A stretch of 64,000 bases of DNA, from the NCBI RefSeq assembly GCF_003369915.1, contig NW_022881603.1, forward strand, positions 34,841,522 to 34,905,521, given 5' to 3'. A program made the translations under genes and the position numbers. This document shows positions 30,963 through 41,539 of the stretch, in pieces; within the stretch, counting starts at the first letter, position 1; the number at the start of each line of letters is the position of its first letter. The DNA comes from Drosophila miranda. Taxonomy: Eukaryota > Arthropoda > Insecta > Diptera > Drosophilidae. A model generated the notes under the pieces. It searched no databases, was not told the DNA's origin, and saw only the letters and a list, made by a program, of their open reading frames with translations.

Positions 30963-31218
30963 TGTTGGACAGAATTTCGCTGCCGTTGCAAGGGAAGTTC
31001 TTGTACCGAAAAGTAAAAACGCAACCATTCATATGTAAGGTTTATTTGTGACTAATAAATGCTCTGCTCGCAGGCAGATAGAGACCGAAACGAAAGGGAG
31101 AACAAAAAGGGAGATAAGAGAACGTCGCTTCGTTACGTCTCTCACTCATACATACGTCTACATACTCATATGTCTGTCAATACATGCGTGCATTGCTAGA
31201 GATGGTCATTCTTCAACA
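30963..31218 (-). repeat. copia-type 5' LTR of C2
   Basis: 256 bp, same borders and target duplication as in C1. Confidence 0.85.
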
Positions 31219-31229
31219 AGACGGTATGT

Positions 31230-31256
31230 TTCGGTATATTTCTGAGGGTCACACTG
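31230..31256 (+). promoter_or_regulatory. bgcn core promoter (copy E3)
   Basis: Motif 6 at 31230-31241 and Motif 1 at 31246-31256, directing transcription rightwards through exon E3 and Harbinger H5 into the centre of the large inverted repeat. Confidence 0.65.
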
Positions 31257-31347
31257 GTCCCACTTGACGCGTACCAAATTTGACATCTACGGAAAGCGGC
31301 GCCAGATTGTGTGAAAAAGTTGCGGTTTGTAAATTCGTTTGATCGAA

Positions 31348-31851
31348 ATGAACGAAATTATTAAAGATAAGTTTATTCCGCAGCAACTGCTGTACTTCAT
31401 GGCTGGCCGGCGATGCTGCCAACAATTCCCATGCACATTTCGGTCGTCAGAGCACGACATTTTCATGCGATACGCCAGCTCTTTGGGCTTGCGGGCGCAA
31501 TGCGTGTTTAATAATGGCGAAATTATCAAAGTATTCAAGCAAGCTTGCCGCCATTACTTGGAGGAGCCGAAAATAATGACATTCTCGCCTTCGACGGCAA
31601 TAAACATTCTAACCATGTTGGGACGATCAGGCAACTTGGGAAAAGATGAACTGAAATTGAGCTCAGATTACATTCCACAGCGTGGGTGTGTTGCTGAAAT
31701 TTTTGGGCCTCATCTACCATTTCCGACGATCATGGCGCCTACGCCGCGTGTCAAGGACGATACCCAGCGCAATTTACTGAACAAATTTCCCGGCTATCCG
31801 TTCATCGACAACGTCATACGATGCAAATTATCTTCGCATTTGCGATACTGA
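31348..31851 (+). pseudogene. bgcn: bgcn first coding exon, copy E3
   Basis: 167 open codons; differs from E1 and E2 by one visible replacement (EIF in place of EIV before GPHLPFP). It lies in the left arm of the inverted repeat, with E4 as its reverse partner about 5 kb to the right. The same 24-bp reverse-copied tail closes the frame. Confidence 0.75.
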
Positions 31852-32010
31852 CTTAGTATCGGGTATAACTGTAGAGTTGCGGTGTCCACAGCAACTCAAC
31901 GTTCCCCCTCGTTTTTTTTTGTTGAACTATTTTGTTTAAACCTTGCTTTAGTCAAAATACAATAAAAGCAAGAACTAAAAACTAAAATTATGTGGGCAGA
32001 ACTAATGGTC
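31852..32010 (+). repeat. Post-exon-1 spacer, copy 3
   Basis: Same as 3049-3208, with small deletions. No gene seen. Confidence 0.4.
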
Positions 32011-32177
32011 TTATAGGCTCTGCACACTGAGCCCATCCCGGGGGAATGGTGGGATTTTTTGACAGATGTGTAACTCCGATTCACACTGCCACCATCCACC
32101 ATCCGTCAAAAACAGCTGATGCCAATAACAAGTTCATTAAATTTGCGCGGAAGATTTATTAATTCTTGGTTCTTATA

Positions 32178-33397
32178 ATGGATGATGAAGATATAGCAAT
32201 TATATCGGCTGTGGTTCAACAGCAAAATATTTTCTTGCACCAACTAATAATGTTGCTGTCAATGAATAATGATGATGACTTTACTTCTACTAACTTCAAC
32301 CATAGTTTAAAGTACAAGGACATATTTTATGGTTTTAGGAAAATTCCTAAATTCCTTTGGAAAAGCGCATCGCCATTGCGCTATACACTTTGGGCTCGTC
32401 CTCTGAGTACCGAACAGTTGGCAGGCTTTTCAGTGTAGCTCCAAACAGTGTGTGTAATATCCTGCACGAGTTTTGCAGAGCACTTATCGACGAGTTTTCG
32501 AAGGAGTATACGTCGCCCAATTACCTAACTTCCGACAAAATTGATGAGTGCGTAAAGGGATTCGAGGCAATTGGGTTTCCTCAGTGCCTAGGTGCAATTG
32601 GTAAGAAATCAATAAGAACTTCAGCAATATGTTTACATATAAATTGGTTTTTAAACTTCCTTTTTATTCTAGATGGATGCCACATCGAAATAAAACCACC
32701 AGCACCTGAGGCAGTAGACCACCATAACTATAAGGGCTGGTATTCCATAGTCCTAGTGGATTATAGGTATGCAAATATCTTGCACAAAAATATGTATTTA
32801 GCAAGTTCGTTTAATGTCCTAAATTATTTAAATCCGATTCTTTTTAGATACAGATTTACATATGTAAATATCGGCTCTGCAGGAAGGTGCAATGACTCGA
32901 TGATATACCAGAAGTCAAGCCTTGCAAAACATATCGAAGCATCGGCATTACTCCAAGAGAAAGCCAAGGAAATAAGCGGAGTAAACGTCCCTGTAATGCT
33001 TATCGGGGACTCGGCATTTAGGTTTTCTAAAAAGCTGATGAAACCTTACCCGTTTTCCACTGTCGCCTCTTTGGAACAGCGCACGTTTAACTACAACCTT
33101 TCCAAAGCTAGGCGAGTGGTGGAAAATGCATTTGGGCATTTAAAAGCCAGATTTCGAATAATCGGAAAAGGTCTTGATAGCCACCACAAAAATAATAGCG
33201 CCATAATAATGAGCTGTTGTATTTTACACAATATATTAAATATGCACAACAGCGCGATTAATGAAAATTGGGAGCTTGCAAAAAATGAGCAGCGCGAACA
33301 GCCCGATACCAGCTACAGTTCTGCTGACTTTAATCAGTCAGCAGAACAGATACGATCTGCAATCGCAAAATATTGTGTAGACCGTAATGAAAATTAA
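32178..33397 (+). pseudogene. Harbinger transposase, defective copy (H5)
   Basis: Exon 1 has lost the acidic segment and its splice donor, and the start of exon 2 is deleted as in H2 and H3. The remainder, including the catalytic blocks and an unshifted LAKHIEAS region, is open; the two later introns happen to be readable in frame, giving a 346-codon frame from 32357. Confidence 0.75.
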
Positions 33398-33401
33398 AAA
33401 T

Positions 33402-33762
33402 TTATTTATTTTTATTTTTTTTAACTTCTAATAAGTCGTTCTGGAATTTTGTTTGGGTGCTGATCAAGTCCTGCACCATCTTCTCCTGCCTAACGTCGTG
33501 CTCCTCCTTCTTTCTGTGGTGGTCCTTTTGTTGTTCGAGACGCTCCTGGGCGCTCTCTGCCAGCCACGAAATGTCGGTCTTTTTCTTTTTCTTTGGCGGA
33601 CGCCCAGACAAGGTGCTGGAGCTACAAGATCCGTCCAGGTCCATCTCAATAATATCCGAAAAGTACTCATCAGGATCTGCAATGAACACCTTAAATGAAA
33701 TATATTTTTTTAGCAATAAATTAATAAAACTTACTGTCGTTGTCCAATGTGCTCTGCTCCAT
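33402..33762 (-). CDS. Harbinger accessory coiled-coil protein (H5)
   Basis: Exon 1 is 33762-33735 and exon 2 is 33676-33402. 100 residues with two replacements relative to H2 (AES for AEI, and EVKKN for EVLKN at the end). Confidence 0.6.
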
Positions 33763-34346
33763 GTTGTTTGCGCTCAAGATGCCAAATCAGAGAACTTCAG
33801 TTCAGCGCCCTGAATGTGACGGTCAACCGGCGGTAATCTGATATCTTGCACATGCCGCAAGATCAGCATTATCGCTTATGCCAAGTCGGCTTACCGACTG
33901 TAGCTTTGTAGCTCTAAGTACATATATTTTGTAGCTTTGCATTCTTTGGCAATTAAATAATTTTGATTGAGCTTATGTCCCAGCTTGCTGGTGGCTCCTA
34001 GTTTTAGTTCTGTTCTTATAACGAAAGCTAACGCTTGTTAATAAACCTTGCTCCGGCAACCAGCCGTAAACACTTTGAATTATTAATTCTATACCACTGT
34101 ACCACAAGGCCAGTGATAAGAGAGACAGTTATCTCTCCAACATAATCTTCATAAAGAATTCTATACCACGGAACCCGCACGAGGACCACCGCATCAAGCA
34201 GCTAAGGCTACTTGGACATACGGACAACTTAATTTACACATGTGAATTTTTGCGTGGTCCGCGCAAATCTTCAATTTTCTCCTTCCATATGTCAATCAGC
34301 AGGCTCTCAAGCGCGGCACTCCATTTCACCCTGCCGTTCATTGCAG

Positions 34347-34621
34347 ATCCTGATGAGTACTTTTCGGATATTATTGAGATGGACCTGGACGGATCTTGTA
34401 GCTACAGCACCTTGTCTGGGCGTCCGCCAAAGAAAAAGAAAAAGACCGACATTTCGTGGCTGGCAGAGATCGCCCAGGAGCGTCTCGAACAACAAAAGGA
34501 CCACCACAGAAAGAAGGAGGAGCACGACGTTAGGCAGGAGAAGATGGTGCAGGACTTGATCAGCACCCAAACAAAATTCCAGAACGACTTATTAGAAGTT
34601 TTAAAAAATAAAAATAAATAA
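34347..34621 (+). pseudogene. Harbinger coiled-coil gene, exon 2 only (H6)
   Basis: The second exon lies directly behind inverted SANT-exon sequence; exon 1 is missing. An open frame from 34250 crosses the join but is a chance product. Confidence 0.65.
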
Positions 34622-34625
34622 GTTT

Positions 34626-36068
34626 TTAATTTTCATTACGGTCTACACAATATTTTGCGATTGCAGATCGTATCTGTTCTGCTGACTGATTAAAGTCAGC
34701 AGAACTGTTGCTGGTATCGGGCTGTTCGCGCTGCTCATTTGTTGCAAGCTCCCAATTTTCATTAATCGCGCTGTTGTGCATATTTAATATATTGTGTAAA
34801 ATACAACAGCTCATTATTATGGCGCTATTATTTTTGTGGTGGCTATCAAGACCTTTTCCGATTATTCGAAATCTGGCTTTTAAATGCCCAAATGCATTTT
34901 CCACCACTCGCCTAGCTTTGGAAAGGTTGTAGTTAAACGTGCGCTGTTCCAAAGAGGCGACAGTGGAAAACGGGTAAGGTTTCATCAGCTTTTTAGAAAA
35001 CCTAAATGCCGAGTCCCCAATAAGCATTACAGGGACGTTTACTCCGCTTATTTCCTTGGCTTTCTCTTGGAGTAATGCCGATGCTTCGATATGTTTTGCA
35101 AGGCTTGACTTCTGGTATATCATCGAGTCATTGCACCTTCCTGCAGAGCCGATATTTACATATGTAAATCTGTATCTAAAAAGAATCTGATTTAAATAAT
35201 TTAGGACATTAAGCCAACTTGCTAAATACATATTTTTGTGCAAGATATTTGCATACCTATAATCCACTAGGGCAAACAAGACTGTGGAATACCAGCCCTT
35301 ATAGTTATGGTGGTCTACTGCCTCAGGTGCTGGTGGTTTTATTTCGATGTGGCATCCATCTAGAATAAAAAGGTAGTTTAAAAACCAATTTATATGTAAA
35401 CATATTGCTGAAGTTCTTATTGATTTCCTACCAATTGCACCTAGGCACTGAGGAAACCCAATTGCCTCGAATCCCTTTACGCACTCATCAATTTTGTCGG
35501 AAGTTAGGTAATTGGGCGACATGTACTCCTTCGAAAACTCGTCGATAAGTGCTCTGCAAAACTCGTGCAGGATATTACACACACTGTTTGGAGCTACACC
35601 GAAAAGCCTGCCAACTGTTCGGTACTCAGAGGACGAGTCCAAAGTGTATAGCGCAATGGCGATGCGCTTTTCCAAAGGAATTGCAGCTCGGCAGTTGGTG
35701 TCCTTCTTTCGCAGCACTTCAAGCCGATTCACTAAAATATCAAAGCAGGGCCTCTCCATTCGGAAACTCTCTTTGAAAAACGCCTCGTTGTTTTCTGGTA
35801 CATCTTTCTCCCAAAATGTCCCGAACCGCTTCTAAAACCATAAAATATGTCCTTGTACTTTAAACTATGGTTGAAGTTAGTAGAAGTACTCACAAACGAC
35901 CATAATCTTCCTGGCTTTTGTGTTTTTATGGCAGTCATCTGGGTCATCTCATCCTCGTCAATGTTAGTCATCATCATTATTCATTGACAGCAACATTATT
36001 AGTTGGTGCAAGAAAATATTTTGCTGTTGAACCACAGCCGAAATAATTGCTATATCTTCATCATCCAT
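34626..36068 (-). pseudogene. Harbinger DDE transposase, best exons 2-4 (H6)
   Basis: Exons 35831-35432, 35359-35257 and 35175-34626 have no stop and keep all three catalytic blocks. Exon 2 has sense codons where H4 and H7 have stops. Exon 1 (36068-35894) has an 11-nt deletion in the Asp codon run that brings in an early stop (MNNDDD then TAA). Removing introns, the family protein would be about 412 residues. As it stands the gene is broken by a single small deletion. Confidence 0.85.
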
Positions 36069-36235
36069 TATAAGAACCAAGAATTCATAAATCTTCCGCG
36101 CAAATTTAATGAACTTGTTATTGGCATCAGCTGTTTTTGACGGATGGTGGATGGTGGAAGTGTGAATCGGAGTTTCACATCTGTCAAAAAATCCCACCAT
36201 TCCCCCGGGATGGGCTCAGTGTGCAGAGCCTATAA

Positions 36236-36397
36236 GACCATTAGTTCTGCCCACATAATTTTAGTTTTTAGTTCTTGCTTTTATTGTATTTTGACTAAAG
36301 CAAGGTTTAAACAAAATAGTTCAACAAAAAAAAAACGAGGGGGAACGTTGTCAGTTGCTGTGGACACCGCAACTCTACAGTTATACCCGATACTAAG
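36236..36397 (-). repeat. Post-exon-1 spacer, inverted (right arm)
   Basis: Reverse complement of 31852-32010. No gene seen. Confidence 0.4.
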
Positions 36398-36901
36398 TCA
36401 GTATCGCAAATGCGAAGATAATTTGCATCGTATGACGTTGTCGATGAACGGATAGCCGGGAAATTTGTTCAGTAAATTGCGCTGGGTATCGTCCTTGACA
36501 CGCGGCGTAGGCGCCATGATCGTCGGAAATGGTAGATGAGGCCCAACAATTTCAGCAACACACCCACGCTGTGGAATGTAATCTGAGCTCAATTTCAGTT
36601 CATCTTTTCCCAAGTTGCCTGATCGTCCCAACCTGGTTAGCATGTTTATTGCCGTCGAAGGCGAGAATGTCATTATTTTCGGCTCCTCCAAGTAATGGCG
36701 GCAAGCTTGCTTGAATACTTTGATAATTTCGCCATTATTAAACACGCATTGCGCCCGCAAGCCCAAAGAGCTGGCTTATCGCATGAAAATGTCGTGCTCT
36801 GACGACCGAAATGTGCATGGGAATTGTTGGCAGCATCGCCGGCCAGCCATGAAGTACAGCAGTTGCTGCGGAATAAACTTATCTTTAATAATTTCGTTCA
36901 T
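36398..36901 (-). pseudogene. bgcn: bgcn first coding exon, copy E4, nonsense mutation
   Basis: Reverse partner of E3. The ATG is at 36901. The codon for the tyrosine in FMRYASS is TAA here (TAC in E1-E3), so only about 36 residues could be made from the normal start. Otherwise nearly identical to E1. Confidence 0.8.
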
Positions 36902-36992
36902 TTCGATCAAACGAATTTACAAACCGCAACTTTTTCACACAATCTTGCGCCGCTTTCCGTAGATGTCAAATTTGGTACGCGTCAAGTGGGAC

Positions 36993-37019
36993 CAGTGTGA
37001 CCCTCAGAAATATACCGAA
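36993..37019 (-). promoter_or_regulatory. bgcn core promoter (copy E4)
   Basis: Motif 1 (36993-37003) and Motif 6 (37008-37019) on the minus strand, facing the promoter of E3 across the centre of the inverted repeat. Confidence 0.65.
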
Positions 37020-37030
37020 ACATACCGTCT

Positions 37031-37286
37031 TGTTGAAGAATGACCATCTCTAGCAATGCACGCATGTATTGACAGACATATGAGTATGTAGACGTATGTA
37101 TGAGTGAGAGACGTAACGAAGCGACGTTGTCTTATCTCCCTTTTTGTTCTCCCTTTCGTTTCGGTCTCTATCTGCCTGCGAGAAGAGCATTTATTAGTCA
37201 CAAATAAACCTTACATATGAATGGTTGCGTTTTTACTTTTCGGTACAAGAACTTCCCTTGCAACGGCAGCGAAATTCTGTCCAACA
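37031..37286 (+). repeat. copia-type 5' LTR of C3 (full 256 bp)
   Basis: Starts TGTTGAAGAA and ends CCAACA; it keeps the 10 bases missing from the central and right LTRs. Confidence 0.9.
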
Positions 37287-37390
37287 GGTTATGGGCCCAG
37301 GTTCGGATTTTGTAAATTAAAAGTAAAGTGATTGTTTTAGTTACGAACTATTAACATCGGTGTGACTCAGAGACTAAACGATAATCAGCA

Positions 37391-40300
37391 ATGAGCGTGA
37401 TGTATCAAATAGACAAATTAGAGGAGGGAAATTATGACTCCTGGTGTATTCAAATGCGGTCTGTGTTGGTGCACGCTGAATTGTGGAGTGTGGCATCTGG
37501 TGACCTGCTACCAACGAATGTTCCCGAAGGTGTGAATTGGCAGGCCAAGGATGAAAAGGCGCTGGCCATGATCACATTGAGTGTGAAAACTTCACAGTTG
37601 GGATACATTAAAAATTGCAGTAAGTCGTCCGAAGCATGGAACAAATTAAAGAGTGTTCATCAACCAAGTGGACCTGTACGAAAGGTTCAACTGTACAAGA
37701 AATTGCTAAGCAAGCGCATGGACCAAAGGCAAAGCGTTTCAAGCTACATTAATGAGTTCGTGGATATTCTTGATGGCCTTGGGTCAGTAGGAATCGAGCT
37801 AAATGATGAACTGCGCTCAATTGTTTTGTTGTCAAGCCTTCCAGAACAATTCGAAAATTTCGTTGTCGCCATAGAGACGCGCGACAGTCTGCCGACTTTC
37901 CTTTTGAAGGAAGAAGGCGAACGAAAGGGAAACACAGAAGATCAAAAGGAATACGCAAAGGCATATACCGCAGTACATAAGCCGGCCGCGCACAGAGCGC
38001 TAAAGAAGAGAAACAATACAATGATATGTTTCAAGTGTGGTGAGCGCGGGCATATGAAGACTCAGTGTAAGAAGGAGAGCGCAAATGTGGAAAGGGCAGC
38101 AAGAGTGGAGAACAAGCAGTGCAGTCTATTAAATGCGTTGGACGCAGATAATTTGAAAAAGAGTATGTGGTGTTTGGATAGTGGTGCCACAAGCCACATG
38201 TGTTGTGAGAAACAGTTATTCACAAAGTTCGAGAAACACACAGAAATGATTGGTCTGGCTGACTCCGGTTTCCTAAAAGCTGAAGGAAAAGGGGAAGTAG
38301 AGCTGAAGCCAGAGATATGCACGCTGCTGTTAAAGAATGTTCTCTATGTGCCCGAAATGAATGGAAACTATTTCTCGGTGAGCAGCGCTGTACAGAATAA
38401 ATGTTTCGTCACTTTTGGACAAGAATATGCACGAGTTATCCAAAATGGCGAATGCATTGTAAAGGCGAACAGAGTTGGAAACTTGTATATGTTTCGAGGA
38501 AAACAAAACAACTGTTTTGCGGCGGTTAAGGCTGATGGTGCCCTGTGGCATAAACGGTACGGCCACTTGAACATCAGTAATATGAAAGATTTGATCAGCA
38601 AAGGAATGGTGCGCGGCATTGAAAATATGGTTTTCCCGGCGAATATGAATTGCAAAACATGTATGGTCAGCAAGATTCATGCGCAACCATTTCCTGTTGC
38701 AACCACCATTAGAGCTCAAGATATATTGGAACTAGTTCATGCAGATGTGTGCGGGCCCTTTGGCACACAGTCGCTTGCTGGATCAAAGTATTTTCTAACC
38801 TTCATCGATGACAAATCAAGGCGTATATTTGTGTATTTCCTGCGGACAAAGAATGAAGTCTTCCAGAAGTTCGTCGAGTTCAAAACCCTGGTTGAACGGC
38901 AAACGGGAAAAAGTCTCAAATGTATCCGGAGCGACAATGGCGGTGAATTTGTCAACAAATCGTTTGATGAATTTCGGAAAACTAATGGGATTGAGAGGCA
39001 GCTGACAGTGGCGTACACTCCACAGCAAAACGGCGTTGCTGAGAGGGCAAACCGCACTCTGGTGGAAATGTCAAGATGTATGCTGGTCCAGTCAGGATTA
39101 GGCGAATCCTTGTGGGCTGAGGCAGTCAACGCAGCTGTGTATGTACGGAATCGATCACCGACCAAGGCGCTGACCAGTATGACGCCTATGGAAGCGTGGA
39201 ATGGTAAGAAACCTTTTGTTGGTCATCTAAAGGTTTTTGGCTCCGTTGCAGTAGCTTTGGACAAGGGTCCAAGGAAGAGTAAACTTCAACCAAAAGGCAA
39301 AGAATATCGCATGATTGGATATTCAGTAGCGGCTAAGGGCTATCGACTGTATGACCCTGTGCCTCAACAGGTGATTGAGAGGCGAGATGTTCTCTTTGAC
39401 GAGATCCAAGACGACAAGGATACAGTCACATTCGAACTTCCGAAGGCAGAAGTTAGCATGCAGTCAGGCGGCGATACTGATGACATTGACAGCAGCGGTG
39501 GAGACAGCAGCCATGGTGCAAGCGTTGACGGGGAGAATCAAAGTAGCAGCGGTACTGATGGGTACGAGAGCGCAACAGAAAAGGTTGAGTCAGATGAGCC
39601 AGCTCCTCGCGTTGGACCTGGCAGACCAAGGCTGATTCGGACCGGCAAACCTGGCCGTCCGAGAAAGGAGTACAACATTCTTGGTGCTCTGGTTGCCAGC
39701 AACGTAAAGATTCCAGTATCCTACGAGGAGGCGTTGATCAGTATTCATGCATCACATTGGTCCGAAGCGATGCAACGCGAATATGAGGCATTAATGGCAA
39801 ACGAGACATGGCAGTTGGCAGACTTACCGGCAGGACAACGAGCAGTTGGATGCAAATGGGTATATAGCCTGAAACGCGACAAAGATGGTCAAATCGAACG
39901 TTTCAAGGCGCGGCTGGTGGCAAAAGGTTGCTCCCAGCAGTACGGCATAAACTATGCGGAAACATTTTCTCCAGTCTGCAGACTGGAGAGCGTGCGATTT
40001 ATTCTTGCGCTAGCAGCAGAATTGAAATTATATGTCAACCAAATGGATGTATGTACGGCATACCTCAACAGTGACCTGAGCGATACGGTGTACATGAAGC
40101 AACCACAAGGGTACATTGATCGAGCTTATCCAGCGAAGGCTATGCTGTATAAAAAGGCAATATATGGATTGAAGCAGTCAGGAAGGGAATGGAATTCGAA
40201 GCTGAATGGCGTCCTGACTAATCTGGGTTTTGTTTCCTGTGACAACGAGCCGTGCCTCTACCAGCAGAGAGGGAAAGGTAACTTATCGTTAATCTTGGTA

Positions 40301-41221
40301 TATGTTGACGATTTACTTATAGCATGTCAGTCCAAAGAGGACATGCTCGGTATCAAATCGGCTATTTCAAATGCGTTCGAATGTATCGACAAAGGTGTTC
40401 CAGAGCTGTTTTTAAGCATGAAGTTGCACCGTGAAGGTGAGCTTGGGCCTATCACCATAGGCCACTCGCAATACATCAGGGAACTATTGCAAGCTCACGA
40501 CATGGACAAATGTAGACCAGTGGCTACTCCGTTGGATGCGGGGTTCCAGGTGGATTGTACTAATGAGCAGTGTCAAAAGGTTGATCCTGTCACGTATCAA
40601 TCCATGATTGGTGAGCTGATGTGGCTGGCACTCACAACCAGACCGGACATTTTGCATTCAGTTGCAAAGTTGGCCCAGAGGAACAAAGATCCGCACGCAG
40701 AGCATCTGGCTGGTGTGAAGCACGTTCTGAGGTACTTGGCAGCGACGATGAACTTCAAACTATACTACAAAGGGTGTCACCAGCCACTTACTGGATATGT
40801 GGATGCGGATTGGGGCGGCGATCGAACTAACCGGAAGTCGTATACGGGCTATGTTTATTTTTTGGCAGGTGGCCCAATTTCTTGGCGATCTGAGAAACAA
40901 CGCAGCGTGGCACTTAGCAGCACGGAGGCAGAATAAATGGCAATGTCGGCTGCGTGTAAGGAGTCCAAATTCTTACGTCGCTTAATCATTGAAATTGGCT
41001 GTGGAGATGAAGCTACCTCAACTACCTTATATGGCGATAATCTGAGCGCACAAGAGCTGGCTAGGAACCCAGTGCATCACTCACGGACCAAGCATATTGA
41101 TATTAGATATCACTTTGTACGACAGATTGTAGAAGAAGGTCAAGTTAAGTTAAAGTATGCTAGTACAACAGATATGATTGCAGATATCTTGACCATCTCT
41201 AGCAATGCACGCATGTATTGA
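37391..41221 (+). pseudogene. copia-type gag-pol C3, nonsense mutation in RNase H
   Basis: 1181 codons from ATG 37391 to TAA 40934, where the SSTEAEY tyrosine codon TAC has become TAA. The frame would otherwise continue to 41221 as in C4. Other replacements relative to C4 include PQQ for SHQ near 39362 and T for M in DPVTYQ. All domains before the stop are complete, so integrase and reverse transcriptase may still be encoded. Confidence 0.9.
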
Positions 41222-41435
41222 CAGACATATGAGTATGTAGACGTATGTATGAGTGAGAGACGTAACGAAGCAACGTTCTCTTATCTCCCTTTTTGGTCTC
41301 CCTTTCGTTTCGGTCTCTATCTGCCTGCGAGCAGAGCATTTATTAGTCACAAATAAACCTTACATATGAATGGTTGCGTTTTTACTTTTCGGTACAAGAA
41401 CTTCCCTTGCAACGGCAGCGAAATTCTGTCCAACA
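41190..41435 (+). repeat. Central shared copia-type LTR
   Basis: 246 bp without the first 10 bp, serving as 3' LTR of C3 and 5' LTR of C4. No target duplication adjoins it. Confidence 0.9.
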
Positions 41436-41539
41436 GGTTATGGGCCCAGGTTCGGATTTTGTAAATTAAAAGTAAAGTGATTGTTTTAGTTACGAACTAT
41501 TAACATCGGTGTGACTCAGAGACTAAACGATAATCAGCA

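Larger units (their letters stand above)
27647..31218 (-). mobile_element. copia-type element C2, 5' part
   Basis: Contains 5' LTR (30963-31218), primer site and most of gag-pol, truncated at the duplication junction inside pol. AGACG follows at 31219-31223. The 3' end is missing here. Confidence 0.85.
32014..34336 (+). mobile_element. PIF/Harbinger H5, left part, joined head to head with H6
   Basis: Begins with the left inverted repeat after TTA (32011-32013) and runs through transposase, coiled-coil gene and internal region to the SANT exon. There it breaks at about 34336 and continues as inverted coiled-coil exon of H6. The right inverted repeat is absent. At about 34185 the uninterrupted site of the solo LTR insertion can be read. 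Confidence 0.8.
34337..36232 (-). mobile_element. PIF/Harbinger H6, left part, inverted
   Basis: Runs from the fold-back join at 34336 to the terminal inverted repeat ending at 36232, followed by TAA. It contains only the second exon of the coiled-coil gene (34347-34621, plus strand) and the transposase. Confidence 0.8.
27647..40587. repeat. Large inverted repeat, arms about 6 kb, spacer about 650 bp
   Basis: The left arm (27647 to about 33688) and right arm (about 34337 to 40587) are reverse complements apart from indels. From outside in, each has copia pol/gag, copia 5' LTR, bgcn promoter, bgcn exon 1, spacer, Harbinger left end, transposase and coiled-coil exon. The spacer holds the Harbinger internal non-coding region and SANT exon. 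The right arm continues as full copia. The fold-back join lies at about 34336. Confidence 0.85.

Noticed and set aside
34242-34621. Frames of 105 and 123 codons crossing the fold-back join
   Set aside because: Products of fusing inverted SANT exon sequence to coiled-coil exon 2; the upstream part is antisense, so no natural protein.
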